Assembly (NCBI GenBank): GCA_003282105.1
Contig: QCAB01000007.1
Span: forward strand, 1 to 38,413
Direction: 5' to 3'
Length of the DNA: 38,413 bases
Origin: SAR86 cluster bacterium AG-339-G14
GTDB lineage: Bacteria; Pseudomonadota; Gammaproteobacteria; Magnimaribacterales; AG-339-G14
This document shows, piece after piece, positions 24,754 to 33,649 of the stretch. The stretch's first letter is position 1; each line of letters starts with the position of its first letter. The notes under the pieces are model-generated. The model had not been told where the DNA came from. It worked only from the letters and a program-made list of their open reading frames with translations, and searched no databases. The position numbers and the translations under genes were made by a program.

Positions 24754-25998
24754 ATGAATTTAGAGTTTGGCTCAGAATACGACGATTTTACTAAGGAAGT
24801 CGAAAAGTTCTGTAAAGAATTTAGCGGCGCAACTATCACTAAAGATGATAAGAAATTCGAAATGCACGATGCCTTGTCTGGAAATGCATCTAACTCTTCA
24901 GGTAAATCTGTTGGCAGATCTGAATGGCAGAAAATTTTGATTGAAAAAGGCTTTTTTGCCAGATCAATACCAAAAGAATATGGTGGCTTTGGAGGAGAAC
25001 CCGATATTATCAAAAGTAGAATAATTGCTGGGGCTTTCGCTAAATATAAAGTTCCGAATGCAATGGGAGGTCAGGGAATTGACATGCTAGTACCTACTTT
25101 ACTCGAATGGGGCACAGAAGAACAAAAACAACAATATATTGAATCAACCTTGCTTGGTAAAACAATATGGTGTCAAGGCTATTCCGAACCAAATGCAGGA
25201 AGTGATTTAGCAAGCTTACAAACTAAAGGAGAGTTGGTTGATGGTAATTGGGTAATCAATGGACAGAAAATATGGACTAGTACGGCTCAATTTTCTCAAA
25301 TGATGTTTTGTTTAGTAAGGACCGAACCTCAAGCCTCAAAGCATGCTGGAATAAGTTTTATTTTAATTCCCATGGATACTCCTGGCATAGAAATTAGGCC
25401 ACTTGTTGACATGACTTTAAAAGCCGGCTTCAACGAAGTCTTTTTTGATAACGTAACAGTTCCAGAAGAAAATATAGTCGGGAAAAGAGGCGAAGGTTGG
25501 TCAGTAGCTAATTCGGTTCTAGGTCATGAAAGAGGCTCTCTAGCAAACCCAAACGCAACTTTGAATAGACTCAACACCTTAATTAATCTGATGAAAGAAG
25601 AAACAATCGATGGAAGAAGATTAATCGATGTTGCCTCTTATCGTGATAGATTGCTGCAAATCCAGGGAAAAGTTTTAGCTGTGCAAGCAAACTCGTTAAG
25701 ATTGCTTTCGGCAAAAATTAATCCGGGCCAAAATGTAAAACTTGGCGGTATGATCCAAAAATTAGTTGGAACTGAACTGCGACATGAATTGGAAGGTCTT
25801 GCTATAGACATCATGGGAGAGCTTGGAACATTATATGAAGATGACCCTAATGTAAGAGGTGGAGGATCATGGCAATTTACTTACATGTATTTTCTTGGAT
25901 TAATTATTGGGGGTGGAACTAATCAAATTCAAAAAAATATTATTTCCGAGAGAGGTCTTGGAATGCCTCGCGAACCAAAAGTGCAAGTAGAGGTATAA
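24754..25998 (+). CDS. Acyl-CoA dehydrogenase (first of a pair)
   Basis: A 414-residue FAD enzyme that introduces a trans-2 double bond into acyl-CoA. The FAD/substrate segment QGYSEPNAGSDLASLQT (around residue 145) and WVINGQKIWTS are clear. GFNEVFFDNVTVPEENIVGKRGEGW and the C-terminal GGGTNQIQKNIISERGLGMPR are also family hallmarks. A near-perfect AAGGAGG ribosome-binding site precedes the ATG. The next gene starts 2 bases after its stop and encodes a second, shorter dehydrogenase. Such pairs form heteromeric enzymes for sterol side chains in actinobacteria (FadE26/27 type) and also occur in marine proteobacteria. The substrate is not readable. Confidence 0.93.
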   Translation: MNLEFGSEYDDFTKEVEKFCKEFSGATITKDDKKFEMHDALSGNASNSSGKSVGRSEWQKILIEKGFFARSIPKEYGGFGGEPDIIKSRIIAGAFAKYKVPNAMGGQGIDMLVPTLLEWGTEEQKQQYIESTLLGKTIWCQGYSEPNAGSDLASLQTKGELVDGNWVINGQKIWTSTAQFSQMMFCLVRTEPQASKHAGISFILIPMDTPGIEIRPLVDMTLKAGFNEVFFDNVTVPEENIVGKRGEGWSVANSVLGHERGSLANPNATLNRLNTLINLMKEETIDGRRLIDVASYRDRLLQIQGKVLAVQANSLRLLSAKINPGQNVKLGGMIQKLVGTELRHELEGLAIDIMGELGTLYEDDPNVRGGGSWQFTYMYFLGLIIGGGTNQIQKNIISERGLGMPREPKVQVEV

Positions 25999-26000
25999 AA

Positions 26001-27098
26001 ATGTATTTTGGACTATCAGAAGAGCAAGAATCGATTCAAGATTTTGTAAAGAAATTTCTTGATGACAACGCTACAGTGGACGAAATTAGAAAAATTGCAA
26101 ATGGTGAGGGGGAAGAAATTGAAAATAATATTTTTGAGGGCATTTTAAACCTTGGAATTAATACACTTTTAGTTCCTGAAGAACACAGAGGCCTTGGAGC
26201 AGGATTGTTGCATGCCGTAGCAGTTGCGCAGTCTCTAGGTTCAGGAATTGGTCCCATTCCATTTGTTGGTTCTTATGTAATGGCACCTATAGCGATTAAT
26301 TTAGGAGGAAGTGAAGATCAGAAAAAAAATTACCTACCTAAAATTGCTGATAATGCAATTAGATTTGGAGTTGGGATGAGTGAATTCGTGGGTGCAAGAG
26401 AAGATGCAGGAATAGAATTCTCTAAAAACAAACTTAATGGACGTTCTCTATTTGTCCTAGATGCAGAAAAATCCGATTTCTTGATACTCTCTGACAAATC
26501 GGGAGGACTGTTTGTAATTGATTCAAATGCAAAGGGGGTCGTCATGAATAAATTAACCACAGTCGATAAGACTCGTACATTTCATGAAATTTTACTAAAA
26601 AATGTTGATGCTGAAATCTTAGAAAAAACCTTAGACAATAATGAAATTGCTAAAAAAGTTATTGATGCTGGAAGAATAATTTTATCTGCAGATACCTTAG
26701 GAGCGTCCGAAGCCATGGTAGAAAAGGCCGTAACTTATTCAAAAGAGAGAAAGCAATTCAATCGAACTATCGGCTCATTTCAAGCAGTAAAACATATGTG
26801 TGCTGAAATGGCTGCGGATTTAGAGCCTTGTTACTCCCTTGTATGGCAAGCTGCTCATTCATATGACACGGAAGAAATTTCTTCATCGAGACTTCTAGCT
26901 TGTCAGTCTAAATCACATATTTCTGAAGTAGCGAAGATGATTTCAAAAAAAGCAACTGAGGTTCATGGTGGGATGGGTTTTACCGATCTTCTAGGCCTTC
27001 ATTATTGGTTCAAAAGGATAGGGTTGAATCGTCAAATCTTAGGCGCGCCTGAAATCGTAAGAGAAGAAGCCGCGGAACTTCAAGGTTTTAACCAATAA
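26001..27098 (+). CDS. Acyl-CoA dehydrogenase (second of a pair)
   Basis: A 365-residue, more divergent acyl-CoA dehydrogenase. The N-terminal YFGLSEEQESIQDFVKKFLDDN and EEHRGLGAGLLHAVAVAQSLG are typical, while the central beta domain is shortened and lacks the normal FAD-binding T-x-P/SDxAS sequence (it reads FGVGMSEFVGAREDAG). RKQFNRTIGSFQAVKHMCAEM and HGGMGFTDLLGLHYWFKRI in the C-terminal half are well kept. This asymmetry fits an alpha2beta2 enzyme in which the two chains share the active site. It follows the first gene by 2 bases, and its stop is directly adjacent to that of the convergent amidohydrolase. Confidence 0.9.
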   Translation: MYFGLSEEQESIQDFVKKFLDDNATVDEIRKIANGEGEEIENNIFEGILNLGINTLLVPEEHRGLGAGLLHAVAVAQSLGSGIGPIPFVGSYVMAPIAINLGGSEDQKKNYLPKIADNAIRFGVGMSEFVGAREDAGIEFSKNKLNGRSLFVLDAEKSDFLILSDKSGGLFVIDSNAKGVVMNKLTTVDKTRTFHEILLKNVDAEILEKTLDNNEIAKKVIDAGRIILSADTLGASEAMVEKAVTYSKERKQFNRTIGSFQAVKHMCAEMAADLEPCYSLVWQAAHSYDTEEISSSRLLACQSKSHISEVAKMISKKATEVHGGMGFTDLLGLHYWFKRIGLNRQILGAPEIVREEAAELQGFNQ

Positions 27099-28103
27099 TC
27101 AAAGCTTGTAAAAAGACTCCGCAGTTTTTAAAAACATTAGATCTTTATCAGAATTTGTATGACCTGAAGTCATTTTTTTGAATGCATTCCAAATGATGTT
27201 GTATGAAACTGATTGTTTGTCTACTGGAAAATTACTTTCGAACATACATCTCTCTGGCCCAAAACAAAATATTAAATAATCGTAATAACGTCTTTGAGAA
27301 TTTACAATTTGATCAGAGTTTGGGGGCAATTTTTGTTTATGAAACTCATATCCGTTTATTGGCATCGCTAAGCCACCTAATTTAGCGTATACGTTTGTAT
27401 GCTTTGCCAATTGGGTAATATCTTTTTTCCATATCTCGAAAATTTCGTCTTTTTTGTTAGCGTACGGACCGATGCCAATAGGTCCGCTAAAATGATTCAA
27501 AACAATTTTTAAATCGGGCAGGGTTTCAGCCATTTTTGTAACCTGATTTATTTGATGATGATATTGCCAAGCTTCAAAAGATAAATTTAAGTTAATTAGT
27601 TCGTTGAGACTTTCTATAAATATTTCGTTTGAATACATATTTTTAGGAGGACTGTGATGAGAATTAGATAATTCAGAATGGTGATCCCATCCTCCCGCAT
27701 GCCTTATCCCTTTAAATAAATTTCCGCCCTCTTTCAAGTGACTTGTCAGAACCTCGTGAGTTTTCTCTGGTCCTATTAGTAAATTTACGTGCCCAACTAT
27801 TCCTTCAATTTGAGTTTTGTGCTTTTCTTTTCTAGCTTCGTCGCTGATTTTTTTTACGAAGATTGTCTCGCCCACTGGAGCAAAATCTGTATCTCCAGTT
27901 TTTAAAAACTCCTGAGAACATTCGATAAAAACTGTTTTTTTTATGTTGTGACCACTGTGAGTGTCTAGCCATAGATCTTCAAGCAAGTAATGTTGTTCAC
28001 CAGGCCATAAATGATGATGGGGATCGACTATAGGTCTTTCCGGTTCGAGAGTTGCTTCTTGATGAAGATTAAGCCATTTTAGGTGATCTTCCAGTAAGCT
28101 CAC
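27099..28103 (-). CDS. Amidohydrolase-2 family hydrolase
   Basis: A 334-residue TIM-barrel metal hydrolase. VDPHHHLWP near residue 26 supplies the first metal histidines, IRHAGGWDHH and VLNHFSGPIG the inner-barrel histidines, and MFESNFPVDKQS the catalytic acidic residue near the C-terminus. It belongs with 2-pyrone-4,6-dicarboxylate lactonase and other lactonases or amidohydrolases of COG3618. The start is GTG, sharing a base with the malate synthase stop (TAGTG), so the two genes are translationally coupled. The natural substrate is unknown; a lactone or hydroxy acid linked to glyoxylate use would suit the neighbour. Confidence 0.87.
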   Translation of the reverse strand: MSLLEDHLKWLNLHQEATLEPERPIVDPHHHLWPGEQHYLLEDLWLDTHSGHNIKKTVFIECSQEFLKTGDTDFAPVGETIFVKKISDEARKEKHKTQIEGIVGHVNLLIGPEKTHEVLTSHLKEGGNLFKGIRHAGGWDHHSELSNSHHSPPKNMYSNEIFIESLNELINLNLSFEAWQYHHQINQVTKMAETLPDLKIVLNHFSGPIGIGPYANKKDEIFEIWKKDITQLAKHTNVYAKLGGLAMPINGYEFHKQKLPPNSDQIVNSQRRYYDYLIFCFGPERCMFESNFPVDKQSVSYNIIWNAFKKMTSGHTNSDKDLMFLKTAESFYKL

Positions 28104-30268
28104 TAAGCTTTGAAATCTAATCGTTTCGAATGCAAAATTGGCTCAGTATAACCACTTGGCTGATTTCTGCCTTCAAGTACAAGTGCACAAGCGGCTTTAA
28201 AAGCATGGCCGTCGTAACTTGGAGCCATTGGAATGTAGTTGGGATCTCCTGAATTTTGTTCGTCCACTACAAGTGCCATTTTTTTCATCGTATCTATGAC
28301 TTGAGTTTCATCACACAATCCATGGTGTAACCAATTTGCAATATGTTGACTGGAGATTCGGCATGTAGCTCGGTCTTCCATTAGACCAACATTATTTATG
28401 TCCGGTACTTTTGAACAACCAACTCCCTGATCTACCCATCTGACTACATAACCTAAAATACCTTGAGCGTTATTATCCAGTTCACTTTGAATTTCTTCAG
28501 TAGAAAGCGAGCCAGGATTTTTAAGAAGTGGAATCTCTAGTATGTCATCTAAATTTGCTTTTTCTTGGGTGAGCAAATTTTCTTGCACTTTTGAAACGCT
28601 TATTTTGTGATAATGCAGTGCATGGATAGTTGCAGCAGTCGGTGAAGGAACCCAAGCACAATTTGCTCCAGCCTCTGGATGATTAGTTTTTCCTTCATAC
28701 ATTCCCAACATTTCATCTGGCATAGCCCACATTCCTTTACCTATCTGAGCTTTTCCTTTGAATCCAGTTTCAAGGCCGGTGTCAACATTCCAATTCTCAT
28801 ATGCGTTAATCCAAGTTTGTTGTTTCATCTCGGATTTTTTTATCATTGGGCCTGCTTCAATGCTTGTATGAATTTCGTCACCTGTTCTATCCAAGAAACC
28901 TGTATTGATAAAAATAACTCTATCTTTTGCAATTCTTATACATTCTTTAAGATTAACCGTAGTTCTCCTTTCTTCATCCATGATTCCAATTTTTGCTGTT
29001 AGAGGTTCTAGACCTAATGCAGATTCGACTGCTGCGAAAAGATCACAGGTGAATTTTACTTCTTCAGGACCATGCATTTTTGGTTTAACAATATAAATAC
29101 TTTTAGTTTTACTATTAACTTTTGATCCAGTATTCAAAATATCATGCTTTGCAATTGCAATGGTGAACATTGCGTCCATAATTCCTTCAAACACTTCATT
29201 ACCGTCTTTATCTAAAATCGCTGGGTTGGTCATAAGATGGCCTACATTCCTGACTAGAAGAGTGCTTCTTCCAGGTAAAGAGAAAGATTCTCCTTTAGGC
29301 TTAATATAATCTCTGTCTTCATTGAGTACCCTCGTCATCGATTGGTCATTTTTTTGAAAAGTCTCAGCCAAGTCGCCTTTCATTAATCCTAACCAATTTT
29401 CGTAAACTTGAGCTTTGTCGTCACCGTCAACTGCAGCGACTGAATCTTCGCAATCTTGAATTGTGGTTATTGCGCTTTCTACTAAAACATCCTTTATGCC
29501 AGCAGGGTCTTGTGAGCCGATTGAATCAGAACGGTCAATTTGGATTTCCATGTGCAGATTATTATTCTTTAACAAAATCCCTTTAGGATTATCTTCTGAC
29601 CCAGAGAACCCCTCAAATTTTGATTCATCAGACAAAGAAACTTGGCTTTGATCAGCAAGCGTAATTTGTAGCTTTCCTGCTTTTATTTGAAAAGCGGTTA
29701 CATCTGCAAAACTTCCTGTAACTAAAGGAAAGGTCTCATCTAGAAATTTTTTTGAAAATTCAATTACTTTATCGCCTCTTATTGGATTGTAAGACCCGCC
29801 TTTTTCAGCCCCATTTTCTTCCGGGATAACGTCTGTCCCATAAAGAGCATCATAAAGACTTCCCCATCTGGCATTTGCAGCGTTTAGAGCGAATCTTGCA
29901 TTCATCACTGGCACTACTAGTTGAGGTCCAGCAATCTTTGATATTTCAGGATCTACATTCTCAGTTTCTATTGAAAAGTCATCACCTTCTTCCAATAAAT
30001 AGCCAATTTCTTTTAAAAAATCTTTATAAGCTTCTTTATCAAAATCCGTTCCTTTTTTAGAAATATGCCATTCATCGATTTGGTTTTGAAGAATCTCCCT
30101 TTTCTCAAGCAAAGCTTTATTCTTGGGTGTAAATTCATTTAGTATTTCTTCGAACGCATTCCAAAAAATTTCCGGTGTGACTTCAATAGAATCGCAAACT
30201 TTCTCATTTATTAATGTGTCTAAACTCTTTGAAACTTTCAAATTACCCTTGTTGACATATGTACTCAT
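28103..30268 (-). CDS. glcB: Malate synthase G
   Basis: A 721-residue monomeric malate synthase that condenses glyoxylate with acetyl-CoA to malate. The length equals E. coli MSG (723). [34 protein letters not shown] (acidic Mg ligands), [17 protein letters not shown] and the C-terminal catalytic Asp in [21 protein letters not shown] are all present. It shows the isoform G insertions, unlike the shorter AceB. A ribosome-binding site AAGGAT precedes the ATG. No isocitrate lyase gene is in the window, so glyoxylate may come from glycolate or purine breakdown. Followed by a coupled amidohydrolase. Confidence 0.97.
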   Translation of the reverse strand: MSTYVNKGNLKVSKSLDTLINEKVCDSIEVTPEIFWNAFEEILNEFTPKNKALLEKREILQNQIDEWHISKKGTDFDKEAYKDFLKEIGYLLEEGDDFSIETENVDPEISKIAGPQLVVPVMNARFALNAANARWGSLYDALYGTDVIPEENGAEKGGSYNPIRGDKVIEFSKKFLDETFPLVTGSFADVTAFQIKAGKLQITLADQSQVSLSDESKFEGFSGSEDNPKGILLKNNNLHMEIQIDRSDSIGSQDPAGIKDVLVESAITTIQDCEDSVAAVDGDDKAQVYENWLGLMKGDLAETFQKNDQSMTRVLNEDRDYIKPKGESFSLPGRSTLLVRNVGHLMTNPAILDKDGNEVFEGIMDAMFTIAIAKHDILNTGSKVNSKTKSIYIVKPKMHGPEEVKFTCDLFAAVESALGLEPLTAKIGIMDEERRTTVNLKECIRIAKDRVIFINTGFLDRTGDEIHTSIEAGPMIKKSEMKQQTWINAYENWNVDTGLETGFKGKAQIGKGMWAMPDEMLGMYEGKTNHPEAGANCAWVPSPTAATIHALHYHKISVSKVQENLLTQEKANLDDILEIPLLKNPGSLSTEEIQSELDNNAQGILGYVVRWVDQGVGCSKVPDINNVGLMEDRATCRISSQHIANWLHHGLCDETQVIDTMKKMALVVDEQNSGDPNYIPMAPSYDGHAFKAACALVLEGRNQPSGYTEPILHSKRLDFKA

Positions 30269-30360
30269 AAAAATCCTTATTTACTTAATGCAAAAATTTA
30301 TTCTACCAGCGAAAAAAAATTTTTTTAATAAATAGTTAAAATGTTTTAGACTTAACAAAA

Positions 30361-31497
30361 ATGAACCTAGAAAACCTTGTTACTGATTTAATTAAAATCG
30401 AATCTATATCTCCAAAAGATAAAGGTTGTTTTGATATTATTGAACCAATTCTTAATGAACTTGGATTTGTATCCGAAAGAATAGACTACAAAAACGTAGA
30501 AAATCTTTATTCTGTTTATGGAAACGACGGGCCAACTTTTTGCTTTCTAGGCCACACAGACGTTGTGCCGACAGGTCCTGAAAATTTATGGACACATCCT
30601 CCCTTTTCGGCAAAAAAAGTAGACGATAAAATTTACGGGAGAGGAGCTGCAGACATGAAAGGAAATATCTGTGCCTTTTTAAAAGCTCTTTCTGAATTTG
30701 TTAATACCGAAGAAAATCTAAACTTTAAAATAGCTATCCTTTTGACCAGTAATGAAGAAGGAGAATCAGATGATGGATTTATAGACATTTTATTAGATAA
30801 ATTGATACAAAGAGGAGAAAAAATTGACTATTGTTTGGTAGGCGAGCCGTCATCTTCAGAAATTGTTGGGGATACTATTAGGATTGGAAGAAGAGGATCT
30901 CTAAGTGGAAAACTAAAAATTTTAGGCAAGCAAGGTCATATCGCCTATCCAGAAAAAATTATCAATCCAATTTTCCTTGTTTCGAATATTATTACTGAAT
31001 TAAAGGAAAAAAAATGGGACGTTGGTAATGATCATTTTCAGCCCACCTCTTTTCAAATTTCTAATATTAATTCTGGTACTGGTGCTGGCAACATTGTGCC
31101 AGGAGAATTGGAGATGGATTTTAATTTTAGATTTTGCTCAGAATCTACGAGTGAAGGGCTAATTGAGGAATTTGAAAAAATTTTAAATTCTCATGATATT
31201 GATTACAAAGTTGAATGGAATCTTAGCGGGCTTCCTTTCCTAACAACGAAAACCTATTTTGTTGATTTAGTTATTGATTCAATAAGAAAAGTATTAGGTA
31301 GAGAGCCAGTAATTAATAATGGAGGCGGTACTTCTGATGGCAGGTTTATGCCCGTTATGGATGCTGAAATAGTAGAACTTGGTCCTTTAAATGAAACGAT
31401 CCATAAAATTGATGAAAATGTGTCCTTAAAAGATTTGAAAGATCTAAGTAAAATTTATTTAGAGATTTTAAAAAAGATCGCTATTTCAAATTCCTAA
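30361..31497 (+). CDS. dapE: Succinyl-diaminopimelate desuccinylase
   Basis: A 378-residue dizinc hydrolase of lysine/peptidoglycan synthesis that removes succinate from N-succinyl-LL-diaminopimelate. FLGHTDVVPTGPENLWTHPPF near residue 61, YGRGAADMKGNICAF (bridging Asp), LLTSNEEGESDDG (catalytic Glu and metal Glu), GEPSSSEIVGDTIRIGRRGS, and NNGGGTSDGRFM match DapE closely, including the signature GGTSDGRF that separates it from ArgE. No Shine-Dalgarno; a TAAAAT element at 30337-30342 predicts a leader of about 12 bases. Divergent from malate synthase; overlaps the convergent enoyl-CoA hydratase gene by 17 bases. Confidence 0.95.
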   Translation: MNLENLVTDLIKIESISPKDKGCFDIIEPILNELGFVSERIDYKNVENLYSVYGNDGPTFCFLGHTDVVPTGPENLWTHPPFSAKKVDDKIYGRGAADMKGNICAFLKALSEFVNTEENLNFKIAILLTSNEEGESDDGFIDILLDKLIQRGEKIDYCLVGEPSSSEIVGDTIRIGRRGSLSGKLKILGKQGHIAYPEKIINPIFLVSNIITELKEKKWDVGNDHFQPTSFQISNINSGTGAGNIVPGELEMDFNFRFCSESTSEGLIEEFEKILNSHDIDYKVEWNLSGLPFLTTKTYFVDLVIDSIRKVLGREPVINNGGGTSDGRFMPVMDAEIVELGPLNETIHKIDENVSLKDLKDLSKIYLEILKKIAISNS

Positions 31498-32287
31498 AAT
31501 TCGGTTTTCTTTTTTCTAAAAACGCTACAACTCCCTCTTTAAAGGCTGGTCCGTCGCAAAGAACTCTTTGAGTTTTCGTTTCATAAACTAATTGTTCATC
31601 CAAAGAAACATTGACGGCATGATCGTGAGCATGAACACATGCTTTTAGACCTTCTATGGCGCTATCTGAAATTTGTAAAGCAATTTTCATTGCTTCCTCT
31701 AAAAGTACTTCATCATCAAAAGTTTTCCAAATCAGCCCCCATTCTTCGGCTTGATCAGCCGAGAGGTCTTCTCCTAATAAAGCAAGAGCATTGGCTCTAG
31801 CCCTGGAGATTAATTTGGGAACAAACCAAGATGCGCCAACATCTGAAATGATTCCAAGTTGTTTGCCAAAAACTAATTTAAATTTAGCTGACTTCGCAGC
31901 TATTAATATATCACCGCTCAATGCTAGGCCTACTCCACCTCCAGCTGCAATTCCATTTATTGCATTAACAACAGGTTTAGGGCAAGCAACTATCTTCTTT
32001 ATCATCGGATTTAAAAAAAGTTCCATATTATTAGCTGAAATTTCACCGCTAGTCCATTCTGGTTCTGTTGGCCACCCGCCTCCACTTAAATCAGCGCCAG
32101 AACAAAAACCTCTTCCCTCCCCTGTTAAGATTACAGATCTTACTTCATCATTGGAGGCGGCCTCATCAAAGGCTTCAATAACGCCTGTAACCAATCCATA
32201 GTTGAGGCTATTCAGACTTTTGGGTCTATTAAGTACAATTATCATTACGCCAGAATCATTTATTTCTTTTTTAACTTCTTCGTTCAT
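31481..32287 (-). CDS. Enoyl-CoA hydratase/isomerase, PaaG-like
   Basis: A 268-residue crotonase-fold protein. GRGFCSGADLSGG and NGIAAGGGVGLALSGDILIA form the oxyanion hole that binds the thioester. GIISDVGASWFVPKLISRARANALALLGE and AEEWGLIW match the 1,2-epoxyphenylacetyl-CoA isomerase (PaaG) branch, where the Asp in this loop is catalytic and the crotonase glutamates are missing. PaaG homologues also act as enoyl-CoA isomerases on other acyl-CoAs; no other paa genes are present here. A ribosome-binding site AAGGAGA precedes the ATG. It overlaps dapE tail to tail. Confidence 0.9.
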   Translation of the reverse strand: MNEEVKKEINDSGVMIIVLNRPKSLNSLNYGLVTGVIEAFDEAASNDEVRSVILTGEGRGFCSGADLSGGGWPTEPEWTSGEISANNMELFLNPMIKKIVACPKPVVNAINGIAAGGGVGLALSGDILIAAKSAKFKLVFGKQLGIISDVGASWFVPKLISRARANALALLGEDLSADQAEEWGLIWKTFDDEVLLEEAMKIALQISDSAIEGLKACVHAHDHAVNVSLDEQLVYETKTQRVLCDGPAFKEGVVAFLEKRKPNFRNLK

Positions 32288-32375
32288 ATTCTTATCTCCT
32301 TGTATTTATATTATCTGAATACGTAGTTTTTTTTATATATCTTTTTAATAGTATCATTATTTTATATATAGCTTT

Positions 32376-32391
32376 TAGATATATATATCTA
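32376..32391. repeat. 16-base AT palindrome upstream of the alternative oxidase
   Basis: TAGATATATATATCTA is a perfect palindrome about 55 bases before the oxidase start. It might be a regulator site or simply an AT-rich promoter region. Confidence 0.3.
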
Positions 32392-32443
32392 TATTAAAGG
32401 TTCATTTAATTTTATGTGAGGAATTAGTGTGTAGGATAACAAT

Positions 32444-33103
32444 ATGTTAAATCAGGATTTACCACCAAACATGCAAAATGAGATAGCAGGTCATAAACTT
32501 CCTAACTCAGTTAGCGACTCTTTTGCACTTGGAATAACTAGGTTTTTAAGAAATTCCGCTGATTTTTTGTTTAAGAAAAGATATGGACACAGAGCTGTAG
32601 TTTTAGAAACTGTTGCTGCAGTGCCCGGAATGGTTGCCGGAGTAATTCATCACTTGCGTTCTTTAAGAAGAATGCAAGACGACAATGGTTTGATTCGCGA
32701 AATGTTGGAGGAAGCTGAAAATGAAAGAATGCATTTAATGACTTTCATAGAAATAGCACAACCTTCATCTTTTGAGAGATTTTTGATATTTCTTGCTCAA
32801 ATTGGTTTTGGTACTTTTTATACCTTTCTTTACATATTTTTTAATAGAACAGCACACAGGATGATAGGTTATTTTGAAGAAGAAGCTGTCACTTCATATA
32901 CAGAGTATTTAGAAGAAATAGATAAGGGAGAAATAGATAACTCTCCTGCTCCCAAAATCGCAATTGACTATTGGAATTTGAATAAGAATGCAACTTTAAG
33001 AGACGTTGTAATTGCAGTCAGAAACGATGAGGCGGGACATAGAGATAAAAACCACTTAATTGCTGACGAAATAGATACTTCTAATTTATCGCAATCGGAT
33101 TAA
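32444..33103 (+). CDS. aox: Alternative oxidase (cyanide-insensitive quinol oxidase)
   Basis: A 219-residue diiron oxidase at the inner face of the membrane that oxidises ubiquinol and reduces oxygen to water without pumping protons. All iron ligands are visible: Glu55 in LETVAAVPGMV, Glu94 and His97 in NERMHLMTF, the Glu in FEEEAVTSYTEY near 147, and Glu196/His199 in NDEAGHRDKNH. The membrane-associating hydrophobic region lies near 112-135. It lacks the N-terminal targeting sequence of plant AOX, as expected for bacteria. AGGATAACAATATG supplies a usable ribosome-binding site. The last 23 bases overlap a decayed cyclase gene on the other strand. Confidence 0.95.
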   Translation: MLNQDLPPNMQNEIAGHKLPNSVSDSFALGITRFLRNSADFLFKKRYGHRAVVLETVAAVPGMVAGVIHHLRSLRRMQDDNGLIREMLEEAENERMHLMTFIEIAQPSSFERFLIFLAQIGFGTFYTFLYIFFNRTAHRMIGYFEEEAVTSYTEYLEEIDKGEIDNSPAPKIAIDYWNLNKNATLRDVVIAVRNDEAGHRDKNHLIADEIDTSNLSQSD

Positions 33104-33376
33104 CAATCATTTGTTCAGCTCCTCTTGCCTTAAATGGGCCAAGAATAAATAAAAAACTGTAACATCATCCTCAGCCATTTTTCCTGTATTAATTACTTCT
33201 AAAATTTAGATTCCATTTGTTAGAAGGATAGGATGTGCAGGGGACGGCTCTTTTTCATCAAATACTGGAACAACGTCTAATGACCTAGTATTGGCGCCTA
33301 AAGCAATAACTTGCTTTTCTTTAAGATATTCTGCAATTTCTGGCAAAGTTCCTGAAGCTCCACTGCCCCATTCTTC
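33081..33376 (-). pseudogene. C-terminal remnant of a cyclase-family (PF04199-like) gene
   Basis: Reading the minus strand from the base after the tRNA-Gly CCA, the frame gives SGASGTLPEIAEYLKEKQVI, then ALGANTRSLDVVP, PAHPILLTNGI and a TAA (33206-33208) where the family usually has Tyr. After the stop the same frame continues ILEVINTGKMAEDDVTVFYLFLA. Near 33136-33142 a one-base deletion shifts into PFKARGAEQMIVNPIAIN, ending in TAG (33081-33083). The order GADTW-like segment, PVHQ-like segment, GIY, and N-P-I-A-I end is that of putative cyclases/kynurenine formamidase relatives. The N-terminal half, including the metal-binding HxGTHxD region, is gone. The only open frame here (33206-33421) would begin inside the tRNA, so it is not a gene. 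Confidence 0.72.
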
Positions 33377-33452
33377 TGGAGCGATTGACGGGGTTCGAAC
33401 CCGTGGCCTCGACCTTGGCAAGGTCGCGCTCTACCAGCTGAGCTACAATCGC
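33377..33452 (-). tRNA. tRNA-Gly(GCC)
   Basis: A 76-base tRNA including an encoded CCA. The acceptor stem pairs GCGATTG with CAATCGC, the anticodon loop TTGCCAA gives GCC, reading GGC/GGU glycine codons, and the T arm ACGGGTTCGAACCCGT is intact. A decayed gene begins directly after the CCA. Confidence 0.98.
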
Positions 33453-33534
33453 AGAATATGTAATTTACATACTATAAAAATCTGAATCAACCTTTACTTT
33501 TAAAAAAAAATGTGAAATTTTAAAAATAAAAGTT

Positions 33535-33563
33535 TTGACCTTCAAAGATTTTTTTTATATCTT
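33535..33563 (+). promoter_or_regulatory. Promoter of the candidate small RNA
   Basis: TTGACC (33535-33540) and TATCTT (33558-33563) are 17 bases apart. The predicted start, about 33570, coincides with the first base of a ten-base-pair hairpin. Confidence 0.5.
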
Positions 33564-33568
33564 ATATT

Positions 33569-33641
33569 GCTTCTTGTGTAAGGGGGAGATTCACAAGAAG
33601 CTCCAAAAAAAAACTCCAGCTTATAGAGCTGGAGTTTTTTT
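33569..33641 (+). ncRNA. Candidate ~70-nt small RNA, two hairpins
   Basis: A perfect ten-base-pair stem GCTTCTTGTG/CACAAGAAGC (33569-33601) has the 13-base loop TAAGGGGGAGATT. A short A-rich single-stranded spacer (33604-33610) and a strong terminator hairpin with T tail (33611-33641) follow. A sigma-70-like promoter places the transcription start at the foot of the first hairpin. There is no start codon with a sensible frame. The purine-rich loop could pair with C/U-rich target sequences, or bind a protein. It lies antiparallel to the proteorhodopsin gene, and the terminator serves both. Class not recognised. Confidence 0.55.
33611..33641. terminator. Bidirectional terminator (small RNA / proteorhodopsin)
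   Basis: Stem AAACTCCAGCT/AGCTGGAGTTT (33611-33621 with 33627-33637), loop TATAG, with T or A tracts on both sides. On the minus strand it follows the proteorhodopsin stop codon by about a dozen bases. Confidence 0.92.
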
Positions 33642-33649
33642 ATTTAAAA

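Noticed and set aside
32340-32395. AT alternation upstream of aox as a satellite repeat
   Set aside because: The stretch is short and irregular. Only the 16-base palindrome stands out and it is listed with low confidence.
33206-33421. 71-codon open frame on the minus strand as an intact gene
   Set aside because: Its first ~15 codons lie inside tRNA-Gly(GCC), and the rest reads as the C-terminal part of a cyclase-family protein interrupted by a stop and, further on, a frameshift. It is better described as a pseudogene remnant.
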